Below, one piece after another: positions 46,298 to 58,199 of a DNA stretch of 64,000 nucleotides (position 1 is its first letter; each line of letters begins with the position of its first letter). The translations under genes were made by a program, and so were the position numbers. The stretch comes from Corythucha ciliata (taxonomy: Eukaryota > Arthropoda > Insecta > Hemiptera > Tingidae). A model generated the notes under the pieces. It was given only the letters and a program-made list of their open reading frames with translations, did not search any database and was not told the DNA's origin. The stretch covers positions 41,025,253 to 41,089,252 of the forward strand of contig CM075939.1 of the NCBI GenBank assembly GCA_038030265.1, read 5' to 3'.

Positions 46298-46925
46298 GTT
46301 GCGGGCAGGGCCGGAATTAGAGAATGAGAGGCCCCTAGGCTGCTGATTGAGAAGGGCCCCCTTTTTTACCCCCCCCCCATCCACATTTTCACAAGTGCAA
46401 GACAATTCTCTTCAGGTTATACATGATTATACTGGCGATTTTCATGAATGAATTAATGAAACGGCAAAAAAATATTCCGGGAGCCCACAGCCCACTGTAT
46501 GAAAAATCCTGGTTATTTGTTTGGGTCTGACACCTGCGCACAGTGCCGTCTTTAGGCGAGGGCCCGGGGCCCCACGTCAAGAAGGGCCCCGGATCCTTCC
46601 GATTTTTTTCTACAATGTGTGAAGAAGGATACTCATCATCTATCGATAGGCGACCAACGTTAATCGAGCCTTGGATAAAATGTATATTTTTTTTATGAGT
46701 CTATGAGTTTATGAGCGCAACGATGAAGGGGCGAGGGGGCTGAAAGCGGCCCATACGAACAATAAATATTGCGCAATATAAGGGTTGTACAGTAAAATAG
46801 ATCGTGTACGGGTAGATTGAGGGGTTGCACAATATTATGTATTGTGCCGAGTTATATGTATGCACATTATTTTATTTCTGAAATTTTATTTTGCAAACAT
46901 CTTGAAAAATAAAGTAAAATCCCAA

Positions 46926-48010
46926 ATATTGGCGCTAATTCGAGGCTAAAGTTGAGCAATATAAGTTCGCGGGCATAATTGAGAAAACCACGAATTTGCG
47001 CACATCAATTTAAGAAATAGCGCTCATTCATAGCTAAAATTGACAAATCAGAAATTCACTGCATCCGGAGGCATCTTCAAGGACGGTTAACAACGTGACA
47101 AAGTGCTGATTCGCGGCTAAAATGAAGAAAAAACGCTCATGTACTACCAAAATTGAGAACATTTACGGTTTCCAACGGCCACTTTGTGGCTGAAATAAAG
47201 TGCTCAGTCATGTCTGAAGTGAAAGAAATTGCCAATTCGTGGCTAATAATCCAGAAAAAACTCATATTGTCGACTAGAATGTATGAATAGTGCTAATTGA
47301 GTGAGAAAAAGCGCTCATTCACAGCTAAAATTGAGAAAGTCACTAGTTCACGAATAAAATTGGGAATAATAGCTAATTCGCGATCAGAATGTTGTCAGCG
47401 AATTTGCGCTCGTGCCTTTGAGAAGCCTCGAATTGGCTTTTTTCAATTTCAAAGGCGATTTAGCGTTTTTTGCACACTTCAGCGTGCTTCTTCTCAATTT
47501 CATCGGTGACTTAGCGATTTTCTTCATTTTAGCCGCGAATTCGTGACTTCTTTCGTTTTTCGAAGTTTTTCCTGACTTTAGCCGCTATATTGAGCTATTT
47601 TCAAAAGTGTATCCCATTTTGTTTATTTCAGCCGTGGATTAGTGATTTTTTCCACTTTTAGGCATGAATTAGCGCTCTTTTTTTCAATTGAGCTCACGAA
47701 AAAGCGAATTCGCTTTTATTTTTAATTAATTAATAGTGTATTCGTAATTTTAGCGGCGAATTGGCGTCTCCGTAATTTTAGGCGTGTATTTGCTGCTTTT
47801 TCTCGGATTCATCCATTTTGGTTCTGGAAGTTTAAATCTAGAAACGTCAAATCAGCGTTTTTTCACAATTTTGGCCTCGAACATTTTAGCCACGTACTTG
47901 CCCTGTAAAAATAGCAAATTAGTGCGTTTTCTCAGTTTTAGACGTCTATCTTTCTCTATTTTAGCTGCGAATTTGCCTCCAGAAGGCGTCAAGACAATGC
48001 CAATGCTCCT
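46926..48010. repeat. Family A array with orientation switch near 47400
   Basis: Forward units (GAGAAAAAGCGCTCATTC) up to about 47400 change to reverse units (TTTAGCCGCGAATTC) after it, with almost no spacer. Confidence 0.65.
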
Positions 48011-48439
48011 TTTTAACTAAAAACAAGTTTTTTCTGTCTGGTAAATGGATCATTTAAATGAGCCAACCAACAAGGTTTCAGTTCTCCAGCGGGAAAAACT
48101 CACGAAATTACCGCTCAAGTCAGTCAAGGCACGCAAAATTGGTTGTGTAGCGAGCAAATCCCACAAAATTTGCGTTTTAATGAGGCAGAATCGCGAAAAT
48201 GCTTTGATTAGTGTGCTAAAACCGCGTAATTATTGTTTCATAAAAAATCGGCGAAATGTATAGGGGTTTTAGAGAATAAAATCCGAGGTATTTATTATTT
48301 AGTGAGCCAGACGTGGGATTTTTTTTTTTTTTTTTAATAAAACAACTACAAACAGGTACGAAATAGGGTTTTCAGCCTTAAGACAACCGTGAAATTGGGG
48401 TTTCTGTGAGCTAGAACACAGATTCAGATTTTAGGGCAC

Positions 48440-48780
48440 ACAGATTAATTTTTTACATTTTTAAGACGTGAATAGCCATTTTGATAATCAGTATACGGCC
48501 ATTTTCAGGCCTGAATAGTCAATTTTATCATTTTTTCGACAAAAAAATAGTCATTTTGTCATTCTTAAGACAAGAATGGTCCGTCAAGCCATAAGGGCTT
48601 GAATTGCCGGTTGGGTTGGTTTTTAGGTCGCAAAATGTAAGTTTAGCCATCGCATGGTCGGTTTTGCCATTTTCAGGGCAAGTATCGCTTCAAGGCTCGA
48701 ACAGTCAGTTTAGAGGTTTTTGTTCCACAGTACACTCATTTTTTGCCATTTTTAGGGCCTGAATTAAAAATTTAGCTGTA
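48440..48780 (+). repeat. Family B array, forward (short)
   Basis: Units such as GCCATTTTCAGGCCTGAATA and GTCATTCTTAAGACAAGAAT match the family B arrays at 4330-5255 and 58200-59260. Confidence 0.6.
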
Positions 48781-48959
48781 CAGAACTATCGCGGTACCAG
48801 GTGTGTACCTTCTTCTCGCCCTGATTTGATGCCCTGGAGGGCACATTGCCAGGATAGACCAGTCAGGAGGGAAGTAACCTGGCACGTGCCAGGATAACGC
48901 CTTATTAACGCCTTTTTTATGTTAGCCAAAAAGTTGCTTCCAAGAAGACGAGGGTTTCT

Positions 48960-49345
48960 CAATTCTATAGCCGTGAATTAGCGATTTTTCCCAATGTTGG
49001 CCGCGAAATTTTTTCGATTTTTCTCAATTTCAGCCACAAATTAGCACTTTTGCCTCAGTTTCAGCCACCAATCAACGTTTTAGCAGCTAAATAGTCATTT
49101 TTCCTTATTTCTCCAGTCAATTGGAGTTTTTCTACGCCTTTTCTACTCTTTATCCGTGGATTAGCATGTTTTCTCAACTTTATTCCCCCCCCCCTTGTAT
49201 AGCCGCTTCTCTCACCCCCACCATTGACACCTTCGCGAATTGGCGTTTTTACTAATTTACACAGTGAATGAGCCATTTTTCTCAATTTGAGCCGGGAATT
49301 ATCGTTTTTCCTAATTTTATTTTAGAAGCTAATTAGCGCTTTTCC
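48960..49345 (-). repeat. Family A array, reverse
   Basis: This comprises T-rich family A units (GCCACAAATTAGCACTTTTG and similar) leading to the right end of the element at 49408. Confidence 0.65.
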
Positions 49346-49559
49346 CAATTTTATCCAGAGGCGCCTAGGCAGCTGCCTATAGTCTGCCTAGGCATAAATC
49401 CGGCTCTGGTTGTGGGGAAGGCCGCAAAAACCGCAAAGCAAGTAGCCGCATTGAAAGTTTGGCGATGGCTTTCCCACTTGGATGAGGGCGCCGGTGGGTC
49501 TTGACCTATCGGGGCCCGGGGCGCATAATTATCATTTTGAGGGCCCTTAAGTCTCTAAA

Positions 49560-50275
49560 TAATAAAAAGGAATGTAAAATTATCGTTTTCTTGATTTGAA
49601 CCATGAAGTTGCCTGATTTTAGGCACGGATTAGGACTTTTTCTAAATTTTAGCCGTGATTTCGTGCTTTTTCTCAATTTCAGGCTGCACGAATCGGCGAT
49701 TACTCTGTCTTTCAGCCAAGAATTAACGACTTTTATCAATATTAGCCGCGAAAATCCTCCAAAATCCACAAATTCACGTTATATACATTTGAGCCTCAAA
49801 TTTGGATTTTTTCTCAATTTTACCAGTGAATTAGCACTTTTTCTATATTTTACCCACGAATTATCGATTTTTGCGATTCTCAATTTTGACCAGGAAGTGG
49901 AGTTGCCTCCATAAACCGCGGATTCGCATTCTCTCGATTTTGCCCACGAATTAGCACGATTTCAGTTTCCCAAAGAAACTTTAAATGGCCGTTTTCTCCA
50001 TTTGCTTCCAAAAATCGTGTATTAGCACTTTTTCCCAACTTTAACCGCGAATTATCACTTTTTATTTGTATTTTGTCAATTTTAACTGTCAATTATAGCG
50101 CTTCTACTTCATTTTACCATGAATTGTTGTTTTTTGTTTTCAATTGTGGTCATGCATTAGCCATTTCATCAGTTTAGGACTATCGCTCTTTCTCATGTTT
50201 AGCTGCGACTTCTCAAATTTTCACAATTTTATCCGAGAATTAACGATTTTTCTGAAATCTTACAGCGCAATTGCA
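49560..50275 (-). repeat. Family A array, reverse
   Basis: These are units with TTTTTCTCAATTTTA and GAATTAGCAC. The array is separated from the previous one by the element end at 49408 and about 150 bp of GC-rich sequence. Confidence 0.68.
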
Positions 50276-50279
50276 GACA

Positions 50280-51050
50280 ATTTCAGGTAGTTTGGCTTTT
50301 TCAAGTGTCAAATTTTGGGGGTTTGGCTATTCCAAAAACCAATCTTTGCGGTGATTTCACTTTCAAAAACAAAATGTTGTGGTTTTCCAGCTGGCTGTTC
50401 CAAACAAGTTTTGCTCTTTCATAACTTAATGTCGCGGATTTGGCTACTTCAAATGCAATTTCACGAATGTTTCCCACTCTTTGGAAAACCATTACCTACC
50501 CATAAAATCAGTTTCCCTGGTTTGGCTCATTCGAAAATTTGACTTTCAAGAACAGAATTTCGAGTGTTTTGCGTGGAATTTTGAGTGGTTTTAAACTTGG
50601 ATTTTTTTTTGGACTTATAAATTTCACGGATTTGGCTCCTTTAAAACCAAATTTTGGGGATTTTCGCTTTATCTAAAACCAAATTTATTTTTGAAAATCA
50701 GTTTCTCAGTTTCAAGGAATTTCAAAAAACTAATTTGGTGAAAAGCGATCGACGAAAAAACAAATTTCTTGATTTCGGCTCATTCAAACTCCAATTTCGC
50801 TGATAGTTGTTGCTTCCCAATAAGTAAATGTCGCGAGTTTGTTTAAAAACAAAATTTCATGGATTTTCATTTCTTTAAAATACAAAATTTCTTTGCTTTA
50901 GCACTTTCTGAAATCATTTTGGCTATTTTGGCTCGTTGCAATTTGCTTATTCAAATATTGAATTCACGGATTTGGCTCATTCAAATCAATATTATGTCAC
51001 ATTGTGCTCTTTTAAACCCTACTTTCGCGGATCTTGCTTTTTGCTGCCCT
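50280..51050 (+). repeat. Family D array, forward
   Basis: Units such as GATTTGGCTCATTCAAA and AAACCAAATTTTGGGG fit family D. Divergence is high. Confidence 0.6.
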
Positions 51051-51099
51051 GGGGCTAAATTAACATTGCCGCCCCATACGGCTTCCCCTTCCCATCCTC

Positions 51100-51552
51100 T
51101 AAGACTTGTGGAGCCGAGCAAGTAACGAAAAAATGGATTCTACGAGTGTAAGAAAGAAATTATACTTATAGACCAAGAGCCAGCGACGTAAAAAGTGCAA
51201 ACATTTGTATACTTTGCTTACCCATCGCATACAACCGATTATAATAATAGTGTAATAGTGGAAAAAACTGTCGGCCTCCATTTGAACGTGACGAAACCAC
51301 GGGTGGCAGACGCCATCAAAGGTGCACTTGTGTATGCCACGCACACAATGCACTACAAACTCGGGCCCCGGCCCCCAGGTCTCGACCCCAACTTGGCAAA
51401 ACCGAATGAGCCGCGTTGATGTTTGAACTGGGCAGCGACACGGCACGCGGCGGCGTCCAGCAGCTACGCTCTCAGTCCCCGTTTTGCTCTTCAGCCCTTG
51501 TGAGCCTCCCTGACTCGGGGGGGGGGGGGGAAGGCTGGGTTTGAATCCCACT
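51100..51552. other. Unassigned GC-richer segment, possibly SINE-related
   Basis: This is different in composition from its flanks. A B-box-like GGGTTTGAATCCC lies near 51537-51549, following a 12-nt G run. A 74-codon frame at 51195-51419 is open, but I recognise no domain. It may be a retroposed or SINE fragment. Confidence 0.3.
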
Positions 51553-51690
51553 CAGTAGTATCCCGAGGTTGTAGCGAGGGGTAGAGACTCGCCCGGGCCT
51601 CCGAAGAAAAGCTTAAATATGAAAAAAATGAGGATTTTTACGTCTCATTCTCATAGATGTAGATTTGGTATCCGGTTGACAGTTGGACGT
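51553..51690 (+). repeat. Partial terminal module T1
   Basis: CAGTAGTATCCCGAGG begins a stretch with GAAAAGCTTAAATATG, GAGGATTTTTACG and CTCATTCTCATAGATG, matching the outer half of T1 at 38886. Confidence 0.55.
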
Positions 51691-51699
51691 GTAAATTCA

Positions 51700-52020
51700 A
51701 CGTTTCGGTTCTTTATTTTCACGAAATTGCAAGTGTATTAACTATATTTTTACGCGAAATAGCAATTTTCTGGACCTTTCTTTTAGTAGGCGCGGATCTT
51801 GGACAAGCCGGCCAAGACAATAGGCCTGACGAATATCACATTAAAGCTAAATGTGAGTGTGCAAGTTCGGGTCCCAATTTGAGCAAAATTACAAGTTTCC
51901 TGGCTGAATATTACGTGAAATTGCAATTTTCTTACCTTTATTTTCCGCGAAATTTGAGTTTCGGGGCTTAAGTATTCGCGAAATTGCTTGTTTACTTGGA
52001 ACAAGCGAAAATTATACTAT
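51700..52020. repeat. Short array of GCGAAATTGCAAGT-type units
   Basis: Repeated words GCGAAATTGCAATTTTC and CTTACCTTTATTTTC alternate a few times. This may be a diverged family D relative. Confidence 0.4.
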
Positions 52021-52024
52021 TTCG

Positions 52025-52950
52025 CGCCTCCCGGAGGCCACTATTCGCGGTTAAATCAGAGAAAATACGCTGATCCCCAGTTTTTGTAGGTCCTTAAGCG
52101 GTTAGAATTGAGAAGGCGCATTAATGTGATGTTCTCGGGGCAAGTAAGCGGTTAAAAGTTTGGAAAGTGCTGATATAAGAGCCCAAAATTGGAGAAAAGC
52201 ACTAATTCGAGTTTTCTCCACGCAACTTTCAGACCCAAATTGAGAATAACGCTAATTTGGGGCTGAAATTGAGATAAATGATTAATGCACGGCTGAAGTG
52301 AGAAAAAACGCTCAATCACGGCGAAAATTAAAAAAAAAATTGGTTAATTCACGGTAAAAGCGTCGCTTTGCTGCTAAAATTGAGATAAAGTGCTAAAATC
52401 GTGGAAGAAGTGTAGAAAAAGCAGTAATTGGCGCAGTTAAAATGGTGAAAGTGTTAATTCACGGTTAAAATTGGGGAAAATCGATCATTAGCAGCTAAAA
52501 CTGAGAATAATCGCTATAGCTCGTTGGTGAAATTGAGAATAGAAGCGCAGGAGGGAGGAAAAAACGCTAATTCAGGGTTAAAATGGAGGAAACACCAAAC
52601 CACGGGTGCTGAAGGCTGCGGTGAAAGATTCGCCCGGGCACGCCAAATGCCCGAGGCCGGTACTGTCTGTACGTCCTCAGCCGGCTACAATTGAGGAGGC
52701 AAGCTAACTTGCTGTTCTTGGGCAGTTATGCGGCTAAAACTTCCAAATAAAAACGCTAGTATTCTTGGATAAAATTGCAAAAAAGCAGTCTTTCGTGGCT
52801 AACATTAAGAAAATGTGTCAGTTCGTGATTTTGTGAAACAACTTCCATGCCAAAATTGAGAAAAAAGGCTCATGTGTATAGTTCTTCGGGCAGATCCGCG
52901 ACTAAAATTAAGATAAGCGCTAAAACCAAAACTCTCGAATTTGGTCAGTT
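52025..52950 (+). repeat. Family A array, forward
   Basis: Family A units include two copies of the conserved internal block around 52112-52145 and 52700-52730 (CTTGCTGTTCTTGGGCAG). A GC-rich stretch at 52605-52680 with CGCCCGGGCACGCC interrupts it, possibly another element end. Confidence 0.7.
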
Positions 52951-52989
52951 GGACAAGCAAGAGATGAGAAGGCATCTCGTAGAGATTTC

Positions 52990-53145
52990 CGCCCCGGGGT
53001 CCGGATAGACCACTGATTCCGCGATTGGCCAATTCGCTATTTGGAAGGCGGCAGCGAGCTGTGGCTTCGTGAGAGCGCGCACCGTCCGAGAAGCCCGCTT
53101 ATAGTGCAGGAACGAAGTGCAGGGTGTGTCGTGCAAAAAAAAGGT
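52990..53145 (+). repeat. SINE-body-like copy
   Basis: GCGAGCTGTGGCTTCGTG, GAGAAGCCCGC, TAGTGCAGGAACGAAGT and an A-rich tail (53134-53142) parallel the SINE body at 16695-16815. No clear A or B box is present, so this would be a 5'-truncated copy. Confidence 0.45.
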
Positions 53146-53424
53146 CTTCCCTCATCACCGTCATTATTCTCCTTCTTCTGGTTCGATTTGTTCTATCCCC
53201 CTCCCCCGCATCGTAAAATTTCTCAAATTTTGTCGCCTCTCAAAATCTGCCGCCCAGGGCCATATAGCCCCGGTAGTCCCACGCCATGATCCAGCCGTGC
53301 CTCCAAATACCATAAACGCTGACTCGGTTGCCGCGTCCGACACGCGGACGTGGGGATGGCCTTTCATTGGTTCTAGAATAATACGCTGTTTTATATTCTT
53401 AATTCTTTTATGATCGTAATTTTT

Positions 53425-53463
53425 GGTGCGCCCGGGGTGCTTGCTCACGTTGTTACGCCGCTG
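53425..53463. repeat. Terminal module T5 (hAT-like right end)
   Basis: GCGCCCGGGGTGCTTGCTCA then CGTTGTTACGCCGCTG. Inverted, it starts CAGCGGCGTAACAACG. It is similar to 43108-43150. Confidence 0.4.
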
Positions 53464-56400
53464 ATTATAGACAGTCCGAAAACATGGAGAACATGAACTT
53501 TAGAATTTTGAATCTTTTATAGAAAGAATTGTTGCTTTCAATATTTACATTTTGTGATATGCTAAAAGTAAACAACGGCGCTGTAAATTACGTAATTGTT
53601 TACGCGTATAAAGAACAAGTGTATAAATACTGAGTCGTTTATCGCGAAAAATGGAGAATTTTGCATCGTTTGTATTGGCTACACGCATTGTGTGAGGAAC
53701 GCGTTCATCACATTTTTGCCCTATCACTCCGCCCTTTCGACTGACTGTTTACGGTTGTGATATTATGCGAGGAGAGGAGGTAGTAGGAGAGTAAGATGTC
53801 ATTTGCATTGCATCACAGGAAAGTGTTGAAAAAAAGGGCTGATAACAGTTTTGTAGTAAAAACTGGGTCAAATTCGGGCGAAATAGCATGGTGTTGGAAT
53901 AGGGTGATGAGGAGGGGGAGAGTGTTTTTAAACTCGAGGAATTCGGAAAGCCAGAAAATTACTTGGTCATTTAGACGTTTAAATAGACATCAGTTCGGGA
54001 AAACCGATTCTTTTCTAATTTCAATTTAGCTTCCCTCCTCCCCCCCTACCGTCGACGTACACCCAGATGAACCATCTAAAGGTAATTTCCTTTAAATGAA
54101 ACGCCCGTCTTCAAAGAGCAACGAGATTTCAGGGAACCATCCACCACAACCCCTTTGTGCCCACACCAAACCAATTGTTTGAACCCATTAAACGCGATAC
54201 ACGTCTAATACCATGGACTTTTTGTGAGTGTGGGACCGGAGGGAGCGGGGGTGTGACTGAATAGGAGAGTATCGCCCTCATTATCCGCTTCCCCATTCCC
54301 ACCCCAATAATCAATGAAATTGAACAGTTTTGCGAGGCTGGTATTTCTGTTTAGACGTCGTAAGCGTCTTAAAAAGAAGTCTCCCCCCCCCCCTAACATC
54401 CACACAGCAATCCACCAACCACTGTCATTTCCATCCAATCTTCCAGCATCAACGGTAGTCCCAAGCTACCTTAATGTGTTTGGACTCGCGTTTTGTTTTA
54501 TTGCGCTAGATAAAACAAAACATGTAACAGATTAGATAGGTAATAGCGAAAGACATTAAAGCCACACAGGGAGTTGTATACGTCATATCAGTGTGTATGT
54601 GTGTGCGTGTGTGTGTGTGAGGAGGAGGAGGAGAATTATCTAAAGTTTAAAGAAGGGAAGTTGAGTGCCTACAGAGGTTTTTATTAAGTTTCAATTTGGT
54701 CAAACGTGATTCAAAGTGTAGTAAAATGTAAATTAAACGATAATGATTAACATTATGTTTGCAATATCTCCTAATTAAAGGCTGTCGTGTTATTTGTCAT
54801 CTTTCCCAACATTTTTTTTTTCTTTTCGTGGCATTATACAATTCAAAGAAACAACCTACACAGAAAGATATATGGGCCTATTATATACGATTTCTTTGAA
54901 ACCTTTCTATTTATGCTGATTTTATAAGCTTGAGTCCAACCCTCCCCCTTCCCCCTCCAACCAAGACGTCACGGCCTTCTCTTAAAGCGTCAAGTCGTCC
55001 TCATGGGATTATAACCCAAGTGGGGACCGGGTGTTCACCAAAAACGCGAAAGCAATTTTTAAGTGAAATACACAAGACGACTGCGAGGGCGAACTAACTT
55101 TTTGAGCTTTCGCGAAAGGCGAGGACGAGACGTCTATTCACGTCGCGTCGTGTGGAAATAATCGAGGTTGACGGGATTACCCAAGAGCTTAACGCGAAGT
55201 TCTCGTTATTTTCGATCTCAGTGCCAATGTTTGTAAGGAAGAGACTCCGGACGGGAAATACTGTGGGGTGTGTGTTGTGGAGGGGGAGCGGGAGGGGGAA
55301 GGAGCATGATTTATTAGAGCTCTAGACTTATAAACATGATGGAGGGTTAGCTTAGCCACGTTTAGCTAATTTTAATTCTCTAAAATTACAACAAAATCTC
55401 AGGGTTTTTTTTTCTCTCTCTCTATTCTCGGAAAGTACTGACACAAGCAGAATCAATTTCCCCACCAAATAACCCCCTCCAACCACCATTCTTCCTATCT
55501 TGGCTTATTGCTTGAAAAAGGGACTGAAATCGAGATCATATATCTGCCTTGTTTCACACAGACCACTAACCCCTGGACTCATCCCTCTTTTGTTCAATGT
55601 TCTGACGTTGTTCTCTTTTCGATTTCCCCACCCCACTATGTCCTACCACACACTCATTGCCCCCCACCCCTTCCCAAGTATATTATGTTGAACTAGTGAC
55701 CTGGATGACACTTTTTAATTATAAGTGAATGTTATTGAGACGTATGGAAACTGCTTTATTCAGAATCTACGCTCTGATTTATTGCGAGTAAACAACGGCG
55801 GGCAAGGGTAGAAGAAATTCCGGGGATTCACAAATAATTCAACTTGATAACGATTTCGTTATAATGGCATTCTGAGACATTGTAAAGGCACCATTTTAGC
55901 ATCCACTTCTAATATTTTTTAAAAAGAGATGTCTTAAAATATTCCAGGAAGACGAATTTGGCACGATTCTATTACGCTCCGATTCCATTTCCCTGAACTC
56001 GCATTCTCACTGTGGAAGAAAAAAAGCGTTCTTAGAATTCACGCACAATGGATTTTAATTCGTAACGCGACAAAGCTTACTCCCCCCCCCCCCGGTATTT
56101 CACAATTTTATTCGAACACCCTTACACGATCGAATCAGTCCAGTCGTTTTTTTTTTTTTTCCAAGGGAGAACGCTTGTCGTAATATAAAACGTTCAAGTC
56201 TTCCCGGTTGCCATGTTGTCTCTCTCTTGAGTCTCTCTCCAGGAATGACGGCCGTGTAAACAACCGAAGGAACAACAGCGACAGTCAGTCAAGGGGGAAT
56301 CGTGAGGGGGGGGGGGTGCTGGTATATTGGTGACATCATTCTATTAGCTTGATGTTTGGGTCAAGAGACAGAGAGTGTATAAGTGAGAGATGACGAGCTA

Positions 56401-56765
56401 AACAATTTTTCACGGGGCTTTCATTTCAAGCCCTCTTATACCAAACCTCAACGTGTCGCTGTCTTGAAAGCCGAAGGTAAAGTGGCCTCCTTGATTGTCA
56501 AGTTGTTTTTCTATCGAGGCTGTCTTCACATTCAAATTTTGAACACATTTTTTTGAAAATAAATAAAGACAAACAATGAATAGACAAATGCCTACAATCT
56601 AGAATAACGGCTAAGCCCTGCAGAGAACTTCTAAGCCCACAAATTAAGGCGTAAGGAGTTTTATTGCACTGAACTATACAGCACCAGTACGGCAATACGC
56701 GCCGTCTTTGGCCCCTCCAATCAGTCGGAATCAGTAGATATCATTGAGTCGCTGTCATATTTGTG
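53464..56765. other. Unique-looking DNA without recognised genes
   Basis: No coding exon or transposon signature is recognised. It contains a TG/TGTGCG microsatellite followed by GAG repeats at 54592-54633, and homopolymer runs near 54383-54393, 56083-56093 and 56148-56160. Confidence 0.5.
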
Positions 56766-56766
56766 G

Positions 56767-56981
56767 GCGGACAAATTGGTGGGTGTGGTAATGGAAAGAA
56801 TTCCCGCACCCACCAATATGTCCGTTGTGTATCGGACAAATTGGTGGACGGTCATATTGGTGGATGGGGAAAATTCCCTCACCCACCAATTTGTCCGAAA
56901 CCCTTCGGACATATTGGTGGGCGGTCACATTGATGGGTAAAGCCACCAATTTGTCCGTAGTGTATCGGACAAATTGGTGGG
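56767..56981. repeat. Cluster of interlocking palindromes (CCACCAATTTGTCCG)
   Basis: Three hairpins share the 15-mer CCACCAATTTGTCCG and its complement. The first has arms 56810-56824 and 56833-56847 with one mismatch. The second has arms 56882-56899 and 56904-56921, 18 bp with one mismatch. The third has arms 56943-56957 and 56966-56980 and is perfect. A lone half-site stands at 56768-56782. Between them GGTGGG and CCCACC pairs allow alternative folding. It ends 20 bp before a hAT-like tip at 57001. Confidence 0.75.
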
Positions 56982-57000
56982 CCACCAGAATGTCCAGAGC

Positions 57001-57060
57001 CAGGGGCGGATACAAGAGGTGGGCGATCGGGCTGAGCCCGAAGGGCCGGGGCCAGTGCGG
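57001..57060. repeat. hAT-like left end
   Basis: CAGGGGCGGATACAAGAGG followed by GGGCGATCGGGCTGAGCC is a typical hAT-type tip with a GC-rich subterminal part. A reverse family A array follows at 57205. The matching right end was not found. Confidence 0.45.
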
Positions 57061-57204
57061 CCGGAGGGCCGATGCCTGCTCCCCCCCCCCCCAACTCTTT
57101 GACGGATCCCAGCCCTCCTGAGAAAACTGGTAACTACGCGCGTCTAGCAAAATTATGGGGGGGGGGAGGAAACGTGGGCGAAAAAAAATGAGCTAAGAAG
57201 CGCA

Positions 57205-58085
57205 TTTCATTTCCAAACTATGAAATAGCCGAAAATTGAAGTTTTTTTCAATTTTAGCCGTGAATTACAAAGCTTTTCCTCTACAATTTGTCCGCGAATA
57301 GGTGATTTTCCTCAATTTTAGCTGTGAAGTAGCGTTTTCATCCCATGTTAGCGATTTTTCTCAATTTTTGCCATGAATTGAAGTTTTCTTCGATTTTTGC
57401 AGCAAATTAGCTTTTTTTTAACCTTTTCAGCAGTGAATTAGCACTTTGGGCTGCAAGTATAGCGTTTTTCGTTCATTTCAGCCGCGCTAATTATTTAGCG
57501 ATTTTCCTCAAAATTGGCCGCGAATTAGCGGTGTACGAACTATTTTTGTCCCGCATATACAATTTTGTTTTCAACTTGTAGCTATGGACTAGCGCGTTTT
57601 TTCAGGTTTAGGCACGAAGTTGCCTTCAGAAGCAACCGATTATTGCCTTTTGCTGAATTTTAGCCCCGAGGCAGCGTTTTTACTACATTTTAGTCGTGAA
57701 TTGGCGTTTTCTCTAATATAGCCGTGAATTAGCCGATTTTTTTCATTTGAATCCGCGAACGTTTTTTCTATACCTTATCTGCAAATTATCGGATTTTTTA
57801 CAATTTTAGCTGCGAATTAATTATCTAGTCTTTTCAATTAAGTCCGCGAAATAGGATTGTTCCAAGTTTAGCCGCTAATAAATAGCGCTTTTTGTCAATT
57901 TCATTAGCGAATTAGCTATTTTTCTCAATTTTTGCCGTGGATTAAAGCATGTCCCAATTTTAGCAGCTAATTAGCCATTCTTCTCAATTTCAGTCGTGAA
58001 TTAGCATTTTTCGAAAATTAGCTGTGAATTAGTGGTTTTCCATTTCAATTTTAGTTGGGAATTTGTCATTTTTACAGCCTTAGCG
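57205..58085 (-). repeat. Family A array, reverse
   Basis: T-rich family A units (TTTCTCAATTTTTGCC, GAATTAGCG). Confidence 0.72.
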
Positions 58086-58199
58086 GGTTCTCTTGCCTTT
58101 TAGCGAAGTATACCGTCTGGTCACCGTACGTATAATATTTATATGATCCTCTCCTTTCTGGAAAGATCACACAATGTAACTTGAGTGAACCTAGTTTAT

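Larger units (their letters stand above)
46306..49408. mobile_element. Composite non-autonomous hAT-like element
   Basis: The 3103-bp element starts CAGGGCCGGAATTA and, inverted from the right, CAGAGCCGGATTTA (12 of 14 bases match). The flanking 8-mers are GTTGCGGG (46298-46305) and GTTGTGGG (49409-49416), differing at one base. Inside lie family A forward (46926-47400), family A reverse (47400-48010), family D reverse (48050-48430), family B forward (48440-48780) and family A reverse (48960-49345). A second tip-like sequence (CAGTGCCGTCTTTAGGCG, 46540) suggests a nested insertion. No transposase is seen. Confidence 0.6.

Noticed and set aside
51195..51419. 74-codon ORF as a gene or exon
   Set aside because: It sits in a GC-rich segment beside SINE-like and T1 sequence. 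No domain is recognised, so retroposed material is likelier.
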